A stretch of 5,647 nt of DNA from an uncultured cyanobacterium (GCA_903934745.1 CAIZOZ010000233.1:1-5647), one strand, 5' to 3'; positions 1 through 5,177 are shown, counted from the first letter of the stretch. The notes: generated by a model not told the origin, from the letters alone. Program-made: numbers and translations.

Positions 1-1
1 G

Positions 2-217
2 GGCGTGAGCACGATGGCCTTCAACCTCAACGGTTTCAACTTCAACCAGTCGATCCTCGACGGCCAAGGCCGTGTGGTGAACACCTGGGCCGATGTGCTG
101 AACCGCGCTGGTCTGGGCATGGAAGTGATGCACGAGCGCAACGCTCACAACTTCCCGCTCGATCTGGCTGCCGCCACCGCCACCCCCGTGGCGCTGACCG
201 CCCCCTCGATCGGCTGA
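2..217 (+). CDS. psbA: Photosystem II D1 protein, C-terminal part (5' end outside window)
   Basis: This is the last 71 residues of D1, the photosystem II reaction-centre core protein in the thylakoid membrane; the first 288 residues lie before the window. The sequence starts GVSTMAFNLNGF and runs through VMHERNAHNFPLDLA. Counting back from that motif by standard D1 numbering, the visible part contains His332, Glu333, His337, Asp342 and Ala344, all known ligands of the Mn4CaO5 water-oxidising cluster. All are intact. After Ala344 there is a 15-residue extension ending in PSIG, which in this family is cut off by the protease CtpA so that the Ala344 carboxylate can bind the cluster. The inferred full length is 359 residues, normal for D1. 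Which D1 isoform this is cannot be told, because the diagnostic residue 130 is missing. A strong terminator follows 54 bases after the stop. Confidence 0.98.
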   Translation, partial: GVSTMAFNLNGFNFNQSILDGQGRVVNTWADVLNRAGLGMEVMHERNAHNFPLDLAAATATPVALTAPSIG

Positions 218-269
218 CCCCAGCTGCGCTGGTTTCACATTCAATAGACGATTTCCAGCTCATGCTGGG

Positions 270-298
270 AAAAGCCCCCTCTCACGAGGGGGCTTTTT
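270..298. terminator. Bidirectional intrinsic terminator between psbA and the convergent small gene
   Basis: A perfect 11-bp stem (AAAGCCCCCTC at 271-281 with GAGGGGGCTTT at 286-296) closes on a TCAC loop and runs into TTTTT at 294-298 on the plus strand. On the minus strand the same hairpin is followed by TTTT (complement of 270-273). It can therefore end psbA transcripts from the left and transcripts of the minus-strand gene at 364-531 from the right. Confidence 0.93.
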
Positions 299-363
299 GT
301 TGGTCGAGGACAAGCATCAGTGCCGCAACCGGATCGGTCTAAAGAAAGAAAGGACCAAGCAGT

Positions 364-531
364 TCAGGCTGATTCGTCGACAATGTGGTAGCACTCCCGC
401 TCATCATCGGAACAACACAGATCGCCGTAATAACGCTCCAGAACCATATGAGCCTTGTCATAGCTTGAAAATGACTGTCCTGCGATGGCATCGTTGATGC
501 CGTCATCCCTGATGATTCGGTATCTGATCAT
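364..531 (-). CDS. Conserved-looking small cyanobacterial protein (55 aa) with LCCSDDE motif
   Basis: The ORF reads MIRYRIIRDDGI at the start and ERYYGDLCCSDDERECYHIV near the end (residues 32-51), then stops at TGA. The pattern of an SYDKAHMVLE helix followed by YGDLCCSDDE and a short terminal strand (YHIV) resembles small soluble hypothetical proteins I associate with marine and freshwater picocyanobacteria. No function is known to me. It has no signal peptide or membrane helix. The adjacent cysteines (residues 39-40) with nearby acidic residues could bind metal or form a disulfide; that is inference. ATG at 531-529 is the natural start. The AAGG directly before it is too close to act as a normal ribosome binding site. 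The gene is convergent with psbA and shares its terminator. The opposite-strand ORF over the same bases is rich in Arg, His and Asn and looks like a shadow. Confidence 0.8.
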   Translation of the reverse strand: MIRYRIIRDDGINDAIAGQSFSSYDKAHMVLERYYGDLCCSDDERECYHIVDESA

Positions 532-734
532 CCTTGCTCTTGGACCGATCGCAACGGAGGGAGGCTACTGTCCAAACCGTTGCTTCCGAACAGAAAAGCA
601 ATAGGAGCAGCAGCCGCCGGTTCCACGCCGGATCTACCAGCCATACCCCCCTTCAAGGGCTAGCTTTCGACAAGCGAGCGGCAGTCGCGGGATGGCGTTG
701 CGGCCAGCAGCATGGGGAGATCTGTGAGCCCGCC

Positions 735-977
735 ATGCTGCTGAACCCCTTTTGCCCCCTCACCACGGCGAAGGTTCTGGCCCTCAAGGCCACCGTCTTG
801 CTGCTGCTGACGCTGCTGATCAAGGCCAGGGTGCAGATCGTGGCAGGGTCAGCCCTGGGGATTGCTCTGCTGCTGCTCCAGACCCTGGTGTTCCTGGCTG
901 TCAGCGGCGGGCTGGTGCTGGCGGCCGGAGGAGCAGGGCTTGTCGCCATGCAACAGCGCCGGCCTGCAGCGGCCTGA
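735..977 (+). CDS. Small hydrophobic membrane protein, hypothetical (80 aa)
   Basis: The ORF begins MLLNPFCPLTTAKVLALKA and is dominated by hydrophobic runs. A first helix spans about residues 13-29 (leucine-rich), a short KAR loop follows at residues 30-32, and a second helix spans about 34-57. A Gly/Ala-rich third hydrophobic stretch covers about 58-72, before a basic, polar tail (QQRRPAAA). A two- or three-helix inner or thylakoid membrane protein is likely. I do not recognise the family. The frame is open further upstream, but that part is Arg/Ser-rich and unlike protein, so ATG 735 is preferred. A GGGGAG run at 714-719 is rather far upstream (15 bases) for a Shine-Dalgarno site. A second tiny membrane ORF follows 66 bases downstream. 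Confidence 0.55.
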   Translation: MLLNPFCPLTTAKVLALKATVLLLLTLLIKARVQIVAGSALGIALLLLQTLVFLAVSGGLVLAAGGAGLVAMQQRRPAAA

Positions 978-1043
978 TGTCGATCCAGGTCGTGGGAGGC
1001 CCCGGAGCAGGGAGGCTGACAACTGAATCGATTCCCGCGAACA

Positions 1044-1142
1044 ATGAACCCTGAACAGATTCAGAGCCTGGAGGTTCTCCTCCTGGCAATGCTGCCCGTG
1101 GCGCTGCTTTGGTGGCTTTGGGTTCGGATGCTGCGCTGGTGA
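1044..1142 (+). CDS. Single-helix mini membrane protein, hypothetical (32 aa)
   Basis: The ORF starts MNPEQIQSLEVLLLAMLPVA and continues LLWWLWVRMLRW to a TGA stop. A short polar N-terminus is followed by one hydrophobic helix (about residues 10-27) flanked by Trp residues and ending in Arg residues. This is the build of a one-pass membrane peptide, with the basic C-terminus probably on the cytoplasmic side. The size is like that of accessory subunits of photosystems and cytochrome b6f, but the sequence matches none that I know (PsbM, PsbT, PetN, PsbX, Psb30), so no function is assigned. No clear Shine-Dalgarno site is present. It could share a transcript with the 80-residue membrane protein just upstream. 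Confidence 0.5.
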   Translation: MNPEQIQSLEVLLLAMLPVALLWWLWVRMLRW

Positions 1143-1179
1143 TCCGTTCTGCGCCGCTCAGAGCATTGCGAGGAACCTG

Positions 1180-1263
1180 ATGGTCGCGGTGCCGCTGGAG
1201 CAGATGCAGCTCCTGGACGCCTACGTGGTTGACACCGGGCAGCCCCGGGCGTTTGCCTACTGA
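1180..1263 (+). CDS. Possible micro-ORF (27 aa), or decayed gene fragment
   Basis: The ORF reads MVAVPLEQMQLLDAYVVDTG and then QPRAFAY before TGA. AGGA at 1171-1174 lies five bases before ATG, a good ribosome binding site. The sequence looks protein-like (alternating hydrophobic and polar, no low complexity), and the same frame stays protein-like for about 13 codons upstream (FCAAQSIARNL). It may therefore be the remains of a longer gene rather than a complete small protein. No family is recognised. Confidence 0.25.
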   Translation: MVAVPLEQMQLLDAYVVDTGQPRAFAY

Positions 1264-1564
1264 GCCGTGGAGCCTTCCCAAGGGGGTCGGGCGCAGCTGT
1301 GCGGGAGGTTTGCTTGGCAACAGCCGTGATCGTTTTCAGATCAGGCTGTCTTTGGTTGTGGGGCGGAGCTGCCGGCGCTGGCACCTGGGGCCAGGTGTCG
1401 AGGGGGACGTTCCGTTGAGTCCGGGGCACCTGAGGCGGTGCAGTGAACGGCGTGTGTCCCCTCCAGGAAATGACACGCCAGGAACATCAGTGATCCGTCA
1501 AGAATGTTGGAGCAGGGGCCGGATCGTCAGCGCACTCGATGACAATGCAACACTGCAGATTGCA
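1264..1564. other. About 300 bases without a defensible gene
   Basis: No reading frame on either strand looks like protein here. The plus frame that leads into the AraC-type gene is open, but its translation is rich in Arg, Ser and Gly without pattern. Two inverted repeats are present: CACCTGG/CCAGGTG with a 2-base centre (1382-1397), and GGCGTGT/ACACGCC with a 17-base loop (1449-1479). Neither is followed by a T-run, so they are not typical terminators. They could be operator sites or nothing. Confidence 0.5.
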
Positions 1565-2140
1565 ATGTGTGCCATTTACCTGCCGACTCGTGGCTTCAGG
1601 ATCGCTCGGTCGTGCAAATTGCTACCAGGAGATCGCACGTGCTTGGTGTCAGGTGTTTCGGCACGAGTGACCGTTGGCTGCCACCCTTCATTGTGGGTGG
1701 TTGATATTAAGAACAAGACCAATCCCTACGCTCCACTCGACTGCAGCAACCCTCGGCAAGTGGTGAGCGATGCCTCGCACTTTTTCGGCCTGCACTTCTC
1801 GGATCCAATCCAGATGCCGGATCTCGCCGATTTGCTCGGCACCAGCCTGTGCTGTCTGGAGTTCAGCTTCGATCAAGTCCGTGGCGTCACGCCCGTTCAG
1901 GCTCTGCAGGACCATCGCCTGAACCAGCTGTTCCAGTCGCTCACGGATCACCCAGGTCAGGGGCTTGACCGTGCCATCCGCGACTGTGGCTTGGGCGAGA
2001 CGCCTGGAGTATCGGCTTTGTTTGAGCAGGAGTTCGGCATTGACATCCCCCTGTTTCTGCACATCAGTCGCCGAGCCGCCGATGACCGTCTGTTCCGCCT
2101 GGAGCACCCGGAGGCGGAAGCGCTGGTGTTGCCCCTCTGA
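1565..2140 (+). CDS. AraC-family transcriptional regulator, DNA-binding domain (possibly N-terminally truncated)
   Basis: The C-terminal half is a two-helix-turn-helix AraC domain. Numbered from ATG 1565 (191 aa), the first HTH is PDLADLLGTSLCCLEFSFDQ (85-104). The linker helix is TPVQALQDHRLNQLF, matching the family's sPxxYLxxxRLxxA pattern. The second HTH is around LDRAIRDCGLGETPGVSALF (134-153), and the family's closing signature follows as FEQEFGIDIPLFLHISRR (153-170), the usual F+xxFGxxPxxYRR. Such proteins activate or repress transcription in the cytoplasm. The roughly 170-200 residue sensor domain usual in the family is absent or not recognisable. Residues before about 60 look non-homologous, and the open frame continues upstream to 1229 without becoming more protein-like. 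The start is uncertain: ATG 1565 or an internal start such as ATG 1814 are options. The gene is convergent with the minus-strand gene at 2215-2478. The long minus-strand ORF over the same bases is a shadow. Confidence 0.72.
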   Translation: MCAIYLPTRGFRIARSCKLLPGDRTCLVSGVSARVTVGCHPSLWVVDIKNKTNPYAPLDCSNPRQVVSDASHFFGLHFSDPIQMPDLADLLGTSLCCLEFSFDQVRGVTPVQALQDHRLNQLFQSLTDHPGQGLDRAIRDCGLGETPGVSALFEQEFGIDIPLFLHISRRAADDRLFRLEHPEAEALVLPL

Positions 2141-2194
2141 GCCAGGAGGGTTGGTTCCAGCCTGCAGGAGCTGCCGGATCCACACGCCTGGCTC
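2139..2194. repeat. Perfect 8-bp inverted repeat at the convergent gene ends
   Basis: GAGCCAGG (2139-2146) overlaps the stop codon of the AraC-type gene and is matched exactly by CCTGGCTC (2187-2194), with 40 bases between. The interval contains the palindrome CCTGCAGG at 2161-2168. Its place between two convergent genes suggests a transcript-end structure, but there is no T-run, so it is not a standard intrinsic terminator. Confidence 0.3.
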
Positions 2195-2214
2195 GAACGG
2201 TCCGCTGCTCTGCG

Positions 2215-2478
2215 TCAGGTGTACTGGGGCAGGGAGGAACCCCGGCGCCGTCCCAGCGGCTCGATCCAGTCGTTCAGCATCTGACGGTGCCGGAGCCAGT
2301 GCGGAGCGACCCGGCACCCCAGCTGAATCTGCCCCTCGTCAAGCAGTCGCCCCAGCCTCTGCATCGCCGCCTGCTCGGCCCTGGAGAAACGACCTTGCTG
2401 GCTCAGCAGCCAGTCGATCTCGGCCTGGGTGATCACCCCGGAGCTGAGGCTCTCGAGGAACAGCTCGCCAGCGGTCAT
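2215..2478 (-). CDS. Conserved-looking small cyanobacterial hypothetical protein (87 aa)
   Basis: The protein starts MTAGELFLESLSSGVITQAE, continues through IDWLLSQQGRFSRAEQAAMQ and reaches RLGRLLDEGQIQLGCRV by about residue 57. A basic tail with WIEPLGRRRG follows. It looks like an all-helical soluble cytoplasmic protein with no membrane segment. The pattern of an LSSGVIT turn, a SRAEQAAxxRLGRLLDEG helix and an LGCRV end resembles small picocyanobacterial hypotheticals I have some memory of, but I cannot name a function. ATG at 2478-2476 is the natural start. There is no Shine-Dalgarno sequence, and the six bases before the start are preceded directly by half of a perfect inverted repeat (2484-2501). 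The gene therefore has a very short or absent leader, or the repeat lies in its 5' UTR. It is convergent with the AraC-type regulator. Confidence 0.82.
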   Translation of the reverse strand: MTAGELFLESLSSGVITQAEIDWLLSQQGRFSRAEQAAMQRLGRLLDEGQIQLGCRVAPHWLRHRQMLNDWIEPLGRRRGSSLPQYT

Positions 2479-2483
2479 CGGCT

Positions 2484-2501
2484 TGTAACGAAGTTGTTAC
2501 A
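2484..2501. promoter_or_regulatory. Perfect inverted repeat TGTAAC-N6-GTTACA, candidate operator
   Basis: TGTAAC (2484-2489) and GTTACA (2496-2501) are exact reverse complements around the 6-base centre GAAGTT. The site ends six bases before the ATG of the minus-strand gene at 2478. It fits TGTA-N10-TACA, one of the spacings reported for NtcA, the CRP-family nitrogen regulator of cyanobacteria (the commonest being GTA-N8-TAC). Each half also equals the GTTACA core of the RpaB HLR1 box, though HLR1 uses direct rather than inverted repeats. The symmetry is seen directly; the identity of the binding protein is inference. Confidence 0.5.
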
Positions 2502-2648
2502 TCTTGTCGGTTTGGCGGGGCTGTCGTGAGGTCTCCGTCCCCGATCTGCCGTCCGGATGGCTTGCTGCGGCAGGGCTGCCCCCGAGCATGTCAGCACTTC
2601 ACGTTCCTTAATGATGCTTGCCATGATTTCGGAAGCGCGCCCTCCCCG

Positions 2649-2822
2649 ATGTCCACGTCCACCTTGCTCGAGCTGTTCGGGGGGTTCATGGCCGCTTGCT
2701 TCGCCCTCTGGTTCGTCGCCGTGGGTATGCCCTCCCAGGGGCGATGCACCCCCTCTTTGGCGCCACCGACCTGGACCCACAGAGCCGGGTCGCGCCGATC
2801 TGTTCGGCGACGATCAAATTGA
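2649..2822 (+). CDS. Possible small membrane ORF (57 aa), C-terminus doubtful
   Basis: The start MSTSTLLELFGGFMAACFAL and following WFVAVGMPSQG form one convincing membrane helix (about residues 6-26). The remaining 30 residues are rich in Arg, Ser and Thr and look like an out-of-frame translation. Either it is a short one-helix protein with a basic tail, or a base was lost or gained near the GGGG at about 2739 and the gene is broken. The TGA at 2820-2822 is in the same frame as the 230-residue gene that starts at 2889. No Shine-Dalgarno site is visible. Confidence 0.3.
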   Translation: MSTSTLLELFGGFMAACFALWFVAVGMPSQGRCTPSLAPPTWTHRAGSRRSVRRRSN

Positions 2823-2888
2823 TGGAGGGAACCTCACCGGATTCGAGCCTCCCTCGAAGGCCGTTACTTTGATTTCACAGCTGTCGCC

Positions 2889-3581
2889 ATGCCCCCACCG
2901 CTGATCTTCGTGGTGGCCCCGGCCACGCAACTACCTGAAGCCACTACCTCTTTGGAGGATCTGCAGCTAGCGCAGGCTTCAGGTCCCTCCACCGGTTTCT
3001 CCTTGCGGATCTTCAATCGGGGCGCCGTGCACCCCGACCTGGGCGGGCTTCCTGTCGATGGCTCCCTTACCGGTGAGCAGCGCCGCAGCAGCGATGGCAC
3101 CCAGTTGCTTTGCGACGCCCTGATCCTGCGGATCGAGCCCCAGCACCACTGGCTCGGTGTCTACCAAGGCGAACCTGAGGATCCCACGAGCCTGCAGTGC
3201 CTCGATCGCGTGGCGTTGAGCGAGCTGAGCAATGCCACCTGCTGGTTTTATCCCACCCACGACGGAACCTTTCTGAGCTGGGAGCGCGGCCTTGGGCTCA
3301 GCCTGCGACCTGGTTCGATTGTCGATTGTCCGGACGATCTGAACCAAGAGCCCTATGACCGCAGCAGGATTTCTGTGCTCTGGAGTCTGCTGGGTGACAA
3401 CGCCAACCTCACCTGCGTGGGGCTCACCTACGCAGGCCAGCGCCTCGACTGGCCGCTCCGATCACGCCGCTTTGAACCCTTGGCGACCTGGGGACGGTTC
3501 CGGATCGACTGCCAAGCCGATACCAGCCTCGTCGTCGAGGATTGCGTCACGGTGTTCCCAGCTCCGCCACTAGCGTTGTGA
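2889..3581 (+). CDS. Hypothetical protein, orphan (230 aa)
   Basis: I do not recognise this protein. It starts MPPPLIFVVAPATQLPEATT, has no strong membrane helix, and looks soluble and beta-rich, with many short alternating stretches such as FSLRIFNRG, LILRIEPQHHWLGVY and FRIDCQADTSLVVEDCVTVF. Seven cysteines are spread along it (residues 75, 104, 118, 147, 176, 208, 219), and Trp and Asp are frequent. The hydrophobic start (LIFVVA) is too short for a signal peptide. The reading frame is open back to the TGA at 2820, but no start codon lies between, so ATG 2889 is the first possible start; there is no Shine-Dalgarno site. The upstream 22 codons include RYFDFTAVA, which looks protein-like, so the true N-terminus could have been longer before a mutation. 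All opposite-strand and other-frame ORFs here look like shadows. Confidence 0.6.
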   Translation: MPPPLIFVVAPATQLPEATTSLEDLQLAQASGPSTGFSLRIFNRGAVHPDLGGLPVDGSLTGEQRRSSDGTQLLCDALILRIEPQHHWLGVYQGEPEDPTSLQCLDRVALSELSNATCWFYPTHDGTFLSWERGLGLSLRPGSIVDCPDDLNQEPYDRSRISVLWSLLGDNANLTCVGLTYAGQRLDWPLRSRRFEPLATWGRFRIDCQADTSLVVEDCVTVFPAPPLAL

Positions 3582-3796
3582 GGCCTTCGGGACGCCCATT
3601 GATGACGGCGCTTTATGTCCGTGGCGGTGATAACCAGTTTGGCCCCAATCCTAACTCCCGGAACCGAGATGATTGGGAGCAGATGCAATCAGGAAGTCCG
3701 GCATTGACCAAAAGATCGATCAGCACAGGCTGCTGTATTGGCCTCACTTCCCTGAAATGGAGCGCCGACGGCGCACTCTCGGCTTTTGATCTCCGC
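3582..3796. other. 215 bases without a defensible gene
   Basis: Both strands are open in places, but no translation here looks convincing. A short palindrome GCGCCGACGGCGC lies at 3763-3775. A weaker stem, GCCGA/TCGGC (3764-3783), is followed by TTTT at 3784-3787, so a weak plus-strand terminator for the 230-residue gene is possible, although it sits about 180 bases after the stop. Confidence 0.4.
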
Positions 3797-3991
3797 TTAG
3801 TCCGAGGTCGACTGGCGCGGGTCGATCGGCATGTCGCCGCGATCTGGGGGAACAATCGAGATCTCGAACCCTGTCCCTCGATCAGCTGAGCGCCGTTGAC
3901 AGGTGCGGATCAGCCCAAGCCGCATCGCCAGCAAAGCCAGGCTGGCCCGCGCTGCAGGGATGGCTATCGCTCGCCGGGCCTCCGCTGCCAT
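3797..3991 (-). CDS. Possible small hypothetical protein (64 aa)
   Basis: Read from ATG at 3991-3989, the ORF gives MAAEARRAIAIPAARASLAL, then LAMRLGLIRTCQRR and a tail with FEISIVPPDRGDMPIDPRQ, ending at TAA. An Ala/Arg-rich amphipathic helix is followed by a short strand and a Pro/Asp-rich end. Codon third positions are G+C-rich, as in the other genes here. The frame is open further upstream (to 4153), but that part is Pro/Arg/Gln-rich and not convincing. There is no Shine-Dalgarno site. The overlapping plus-strand ORF is a less natural reading. No family is recognised. Confidence 0.38.
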   Translation of the reverse strand: MAAEARRAIAIPAARASLALLAMRLGLIRTCQRRSADRGTGFEISIVPPDRGDMPIDPRQSTSD

Positions 3992-4199
3992 GAAGGGTTG
4001 CAGCGTTAACAGGCCAGATTGATTGCGGGCCTTAAGGATTGCCCTAGGTTTTGGCCTTGTTGGAGCTGCGGGTGATCCAATCCGTGTCCATCCTTGCTGC
4101 CACCGGGCTGGCAGGGCTGGCCCTGGTGAGTCTTTCCTTTCCCTGCAGGTCAATCCATCGACTTAGAGTTAGTCCTGTTTCGGTTGGTGGGCTCTCGCA
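3992..4199. other. Intergenic region upstream of the DUF3598 gene
   Basis: About 208 bases with no convincing coding sequence. A plus-strand ORF starting with TTG at 4051 encodes a signal-like hydrophobic stretch (ATGLAGLALVSLSFPC), but it then runs on as a shadow frame of the DUF3598 gene. An 8-bp palindrome CCTTAAGG (4030-4037) and a CCTAGG (4043-4048) are present. The promoter of the downstream gene presumably lies here, but no clear -35/-10 pair can be picked. Confidence 0.4.
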
Positions 4200-5066
4200 A
4201 TGGCAAGTCAATGGGAGAACTTCCTACAGAACCTCGGCGAGTGGCATGGCTCCTTTGCCTCCCTCGATGCCAGCGGCACGATCGTGGACAGCACACCTTC
4301 CATCCTCAGCTTGGAGCTGGAGGAAGGGCAGCAGTTGGTTCACTTCAAGTTGCGCCGCTTCGGGAACGGGCTCGACAGCGCACCGACGCGGGAGATCAGC
4401 CAGGAGTACCGCTCCCTGGGAAAGCAGGTGGTGTTCTTTGAATCCGGCACCTTCTGCAAGGGTTCGCTGCAGGTGGCTCCAGGCACGGTTTTCGGCGCCG
4501 AGTTCGGCTTTGTGGCAGGGGATCGCCGCCACCGGTTGGTGCAGCTCCACAGCCCGGATGGGGCTTTTGAGAGTCTGGTGCTGATCCGTGAGTTCCGCGC
4601 TGGTAGCGGCGCCAACGAACGGCCACCCTTGGAGGCCGATCACCTGCTGGGCCATTGGACGGGCCAGGCCGCCACGATCAGTGCCGATTGGCCGGAGCCG
4701 GATCTTGCCCCTTGTGCCCTTGACATCCATCGGGGGGGCAACGGGACCCTGACTTTTCACACCAGGATCGGCGCTGTGGAAGAGAGCAGCGGCGGGCACT
4801 CCGAGCGCCTGATGCTGCTACCTGACAGCGCCTATTGCCTGGTGCCTCTGCAGGTGAGTCACCGAGAAGCGTTCAGGGTGGAAGCCGGCTGGTTGCCCAG
4901 CCCCGGAAGGCTGGAGCGGTTGGTCCGTCGCTATGACGCCAGCGGCGCCTGGATCTCTGCCACCTGGAGCAGCGCCGTCCTGGATCACACGCACGACAAG
5001 GCCCAGCAGGGGAATGGAGAAGGCGATGCGGCGATCGCTTCAAGGTCGCAAAATCTCCAGGGGTAG
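4200..5066 (+). CDS. DUF3598 family protein, lipocalin-like (288 aa)
   Basis: The N-terminus has the typical opening of the cyanobacterial DUF3598 family, QWENFLQNLGEWHGSF (residues 4-19). The block FFESGTFCKGSL with VFGAEFGF follows (79-104), also characteristic. From what is known, the family has a calycin (lipocalin-type) beta-barrel fold found mainly in cyanobacteria and plastid-bearing organisms; no reaction or ligand is established. The second half restarts with LLGHWTGQA (149-157), which parallels LGEWHGSF at the front, so the protein seems to hold two related barrels. It lacks a signal peptide or membrane helix and is probably cytoplasmic. The last 30 residues (after SAVLDHTH) are polar and look disordered. 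ATG 4200 is preferred because the family motif begins three residues later. The gene is alone on its strand until the hli cluster 111 bases downstream. Confidence 0.87.
   Translation: MASQWENFLQNLGEWHGSFASLDASGTIVDSTPSILSLELEEGQQLVHFKLRRFGNGLDSAPTREISQEYRSLGKQVVFFESGTFCKGSLQVAPGTVFGAEFGFVAGDRRHRLVQLHSPDGAFESLVLIREFRAGSGANERPPLEADHLLGHWTGQAATISADWPEPDLAPCALDIHRGGNGTLTFHTRIGAVEESSGGHSERLMLLPDSAYCLVPLQVSHREAFRVEAGWLPSPGRLERLVRRYDASGAWISATWSSAVLDHTHDKAQQGNGEGDAAIASRSQNLQG
5031..5038. repeat. HIP1 octamer palindrome GCGATCGC
   Basis: One exact copy of the highly iterated palindrome 1 of cyanobacterial genomes, inside the 3' end of the DUF3598 gene. It supports the cyanobacterial assignment; no local function is implied. 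Confidence 0.8.
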
Positions 5067-5110
5067 GACCAAAACCCTGTCCACCACAGAAACGGAGGAC
5101 GACAAACCCA

Positions 5111-5128
5111 GGAGGGCGAACGCCTTCC
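5111..5128 (+). other. Short hairpin just upstream of the hli promoter region
   Basis: GGAGGGC and GCCTTCC can pair (seven pairs, one of them G-U) around a GAAC loop. There is no T-run after it, so it is not a classical terminator. It lies between the DUF3598 gene and the HLR1-like box and may separate the two transcripts. Confidence 0.25.
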
Positions 5129-5136
5129 GAAAGCTC

Positions 5137-5154
5137 GTTACAAGCTGTTACAGT
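5137..5154 (+). promoter_or_regulatory. HLR1-like box (candidate RpaB binding site) upstream of hli
   Basis: The bases GTTACAAGCTGTTACAGT hold two GTTACA units on the same strand with start-to-start spacing of 10 bases. This matches the HLR1 layout, (G/T)TTACA plus two bases, two spacer bases, then (G/T)TTACA plus two bases; only the A/T positions after each core are imperfect (AG, GT). HLR1 is bound by the response regulator RpaB and controls high-light genes including hli and psbA. Here the box ends 23 bases before the hli ATG. A possible -10 (TACAGT, 5149-5154), 17 bases after a poor -35 (TTCCGA), would overlap the box, which would suit repression in low light; that promoter call is inference. 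Confidence 0.6.
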
Positions 5155-5177
5155 TGTTGAAACACTTCGTTGCACCC

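Noticed and set aside
1382..1397. CACCTGG-GG-CCAGGTG palindrome as a terminator
   Set aside because: The 2-base centre is too tight for an RNA hairpin loop without opening pairs, and no T-run follows.
901..1429. Overlapping minus-strand ORFs of 139 and 122 aa
   Set aside because: The translations are Pro/Arg/Ala-rich with no protein-like pattern and lie opposite better plus-strand candidates.
1688..2317. Long minus-strand ORF (209 aa) opposite the AraC-type gene
   Set aside because: The plus-strand translation has both AraC HTH motifs; the minus translation is Gln/Ala/Arg-rich with no pattern and overlaps the real 87-residue minus gene in another frame.
2475..2780. Minus-strand ORF of 101 aa ahead of the 87-residue gene
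   Set aside because: The translation is Gly/Arg/Glu-rich low complexity, and its end runs over the candidate operator and the start of the real gene.
3312..3322. GGTTCGATT, like a tRNA T-loop
   Set aside because: It lies inside a solid reading frame, and no acceptor or anticodon arm can be built around it.
3600..3690. Minus-strand peptide LLPIISVPGVRIGAKLVITA, resembling the PGVG region of IS110-type transposases
   Set aside because: The match is one short segment with a two-residue gap, no upstream or downstream transposase sequence, a stop just before it and no flanking repeats. Chance is as likely as a remnant.
3542..3889. Plus-strand ORF of 115 aa after the orphan gene
   Set aside because: It overlaps the end of the 230-residue gene in another frame, has mixed composition with no recognisable motif and no ribosome binding site.
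4224..4799. Minus-strand ORF (191 aa) opposite the DUF3598 gene
   Set aside because: The plus strand has clear family motifs; the minus ORF is an antisense shadow caused by high G+C.
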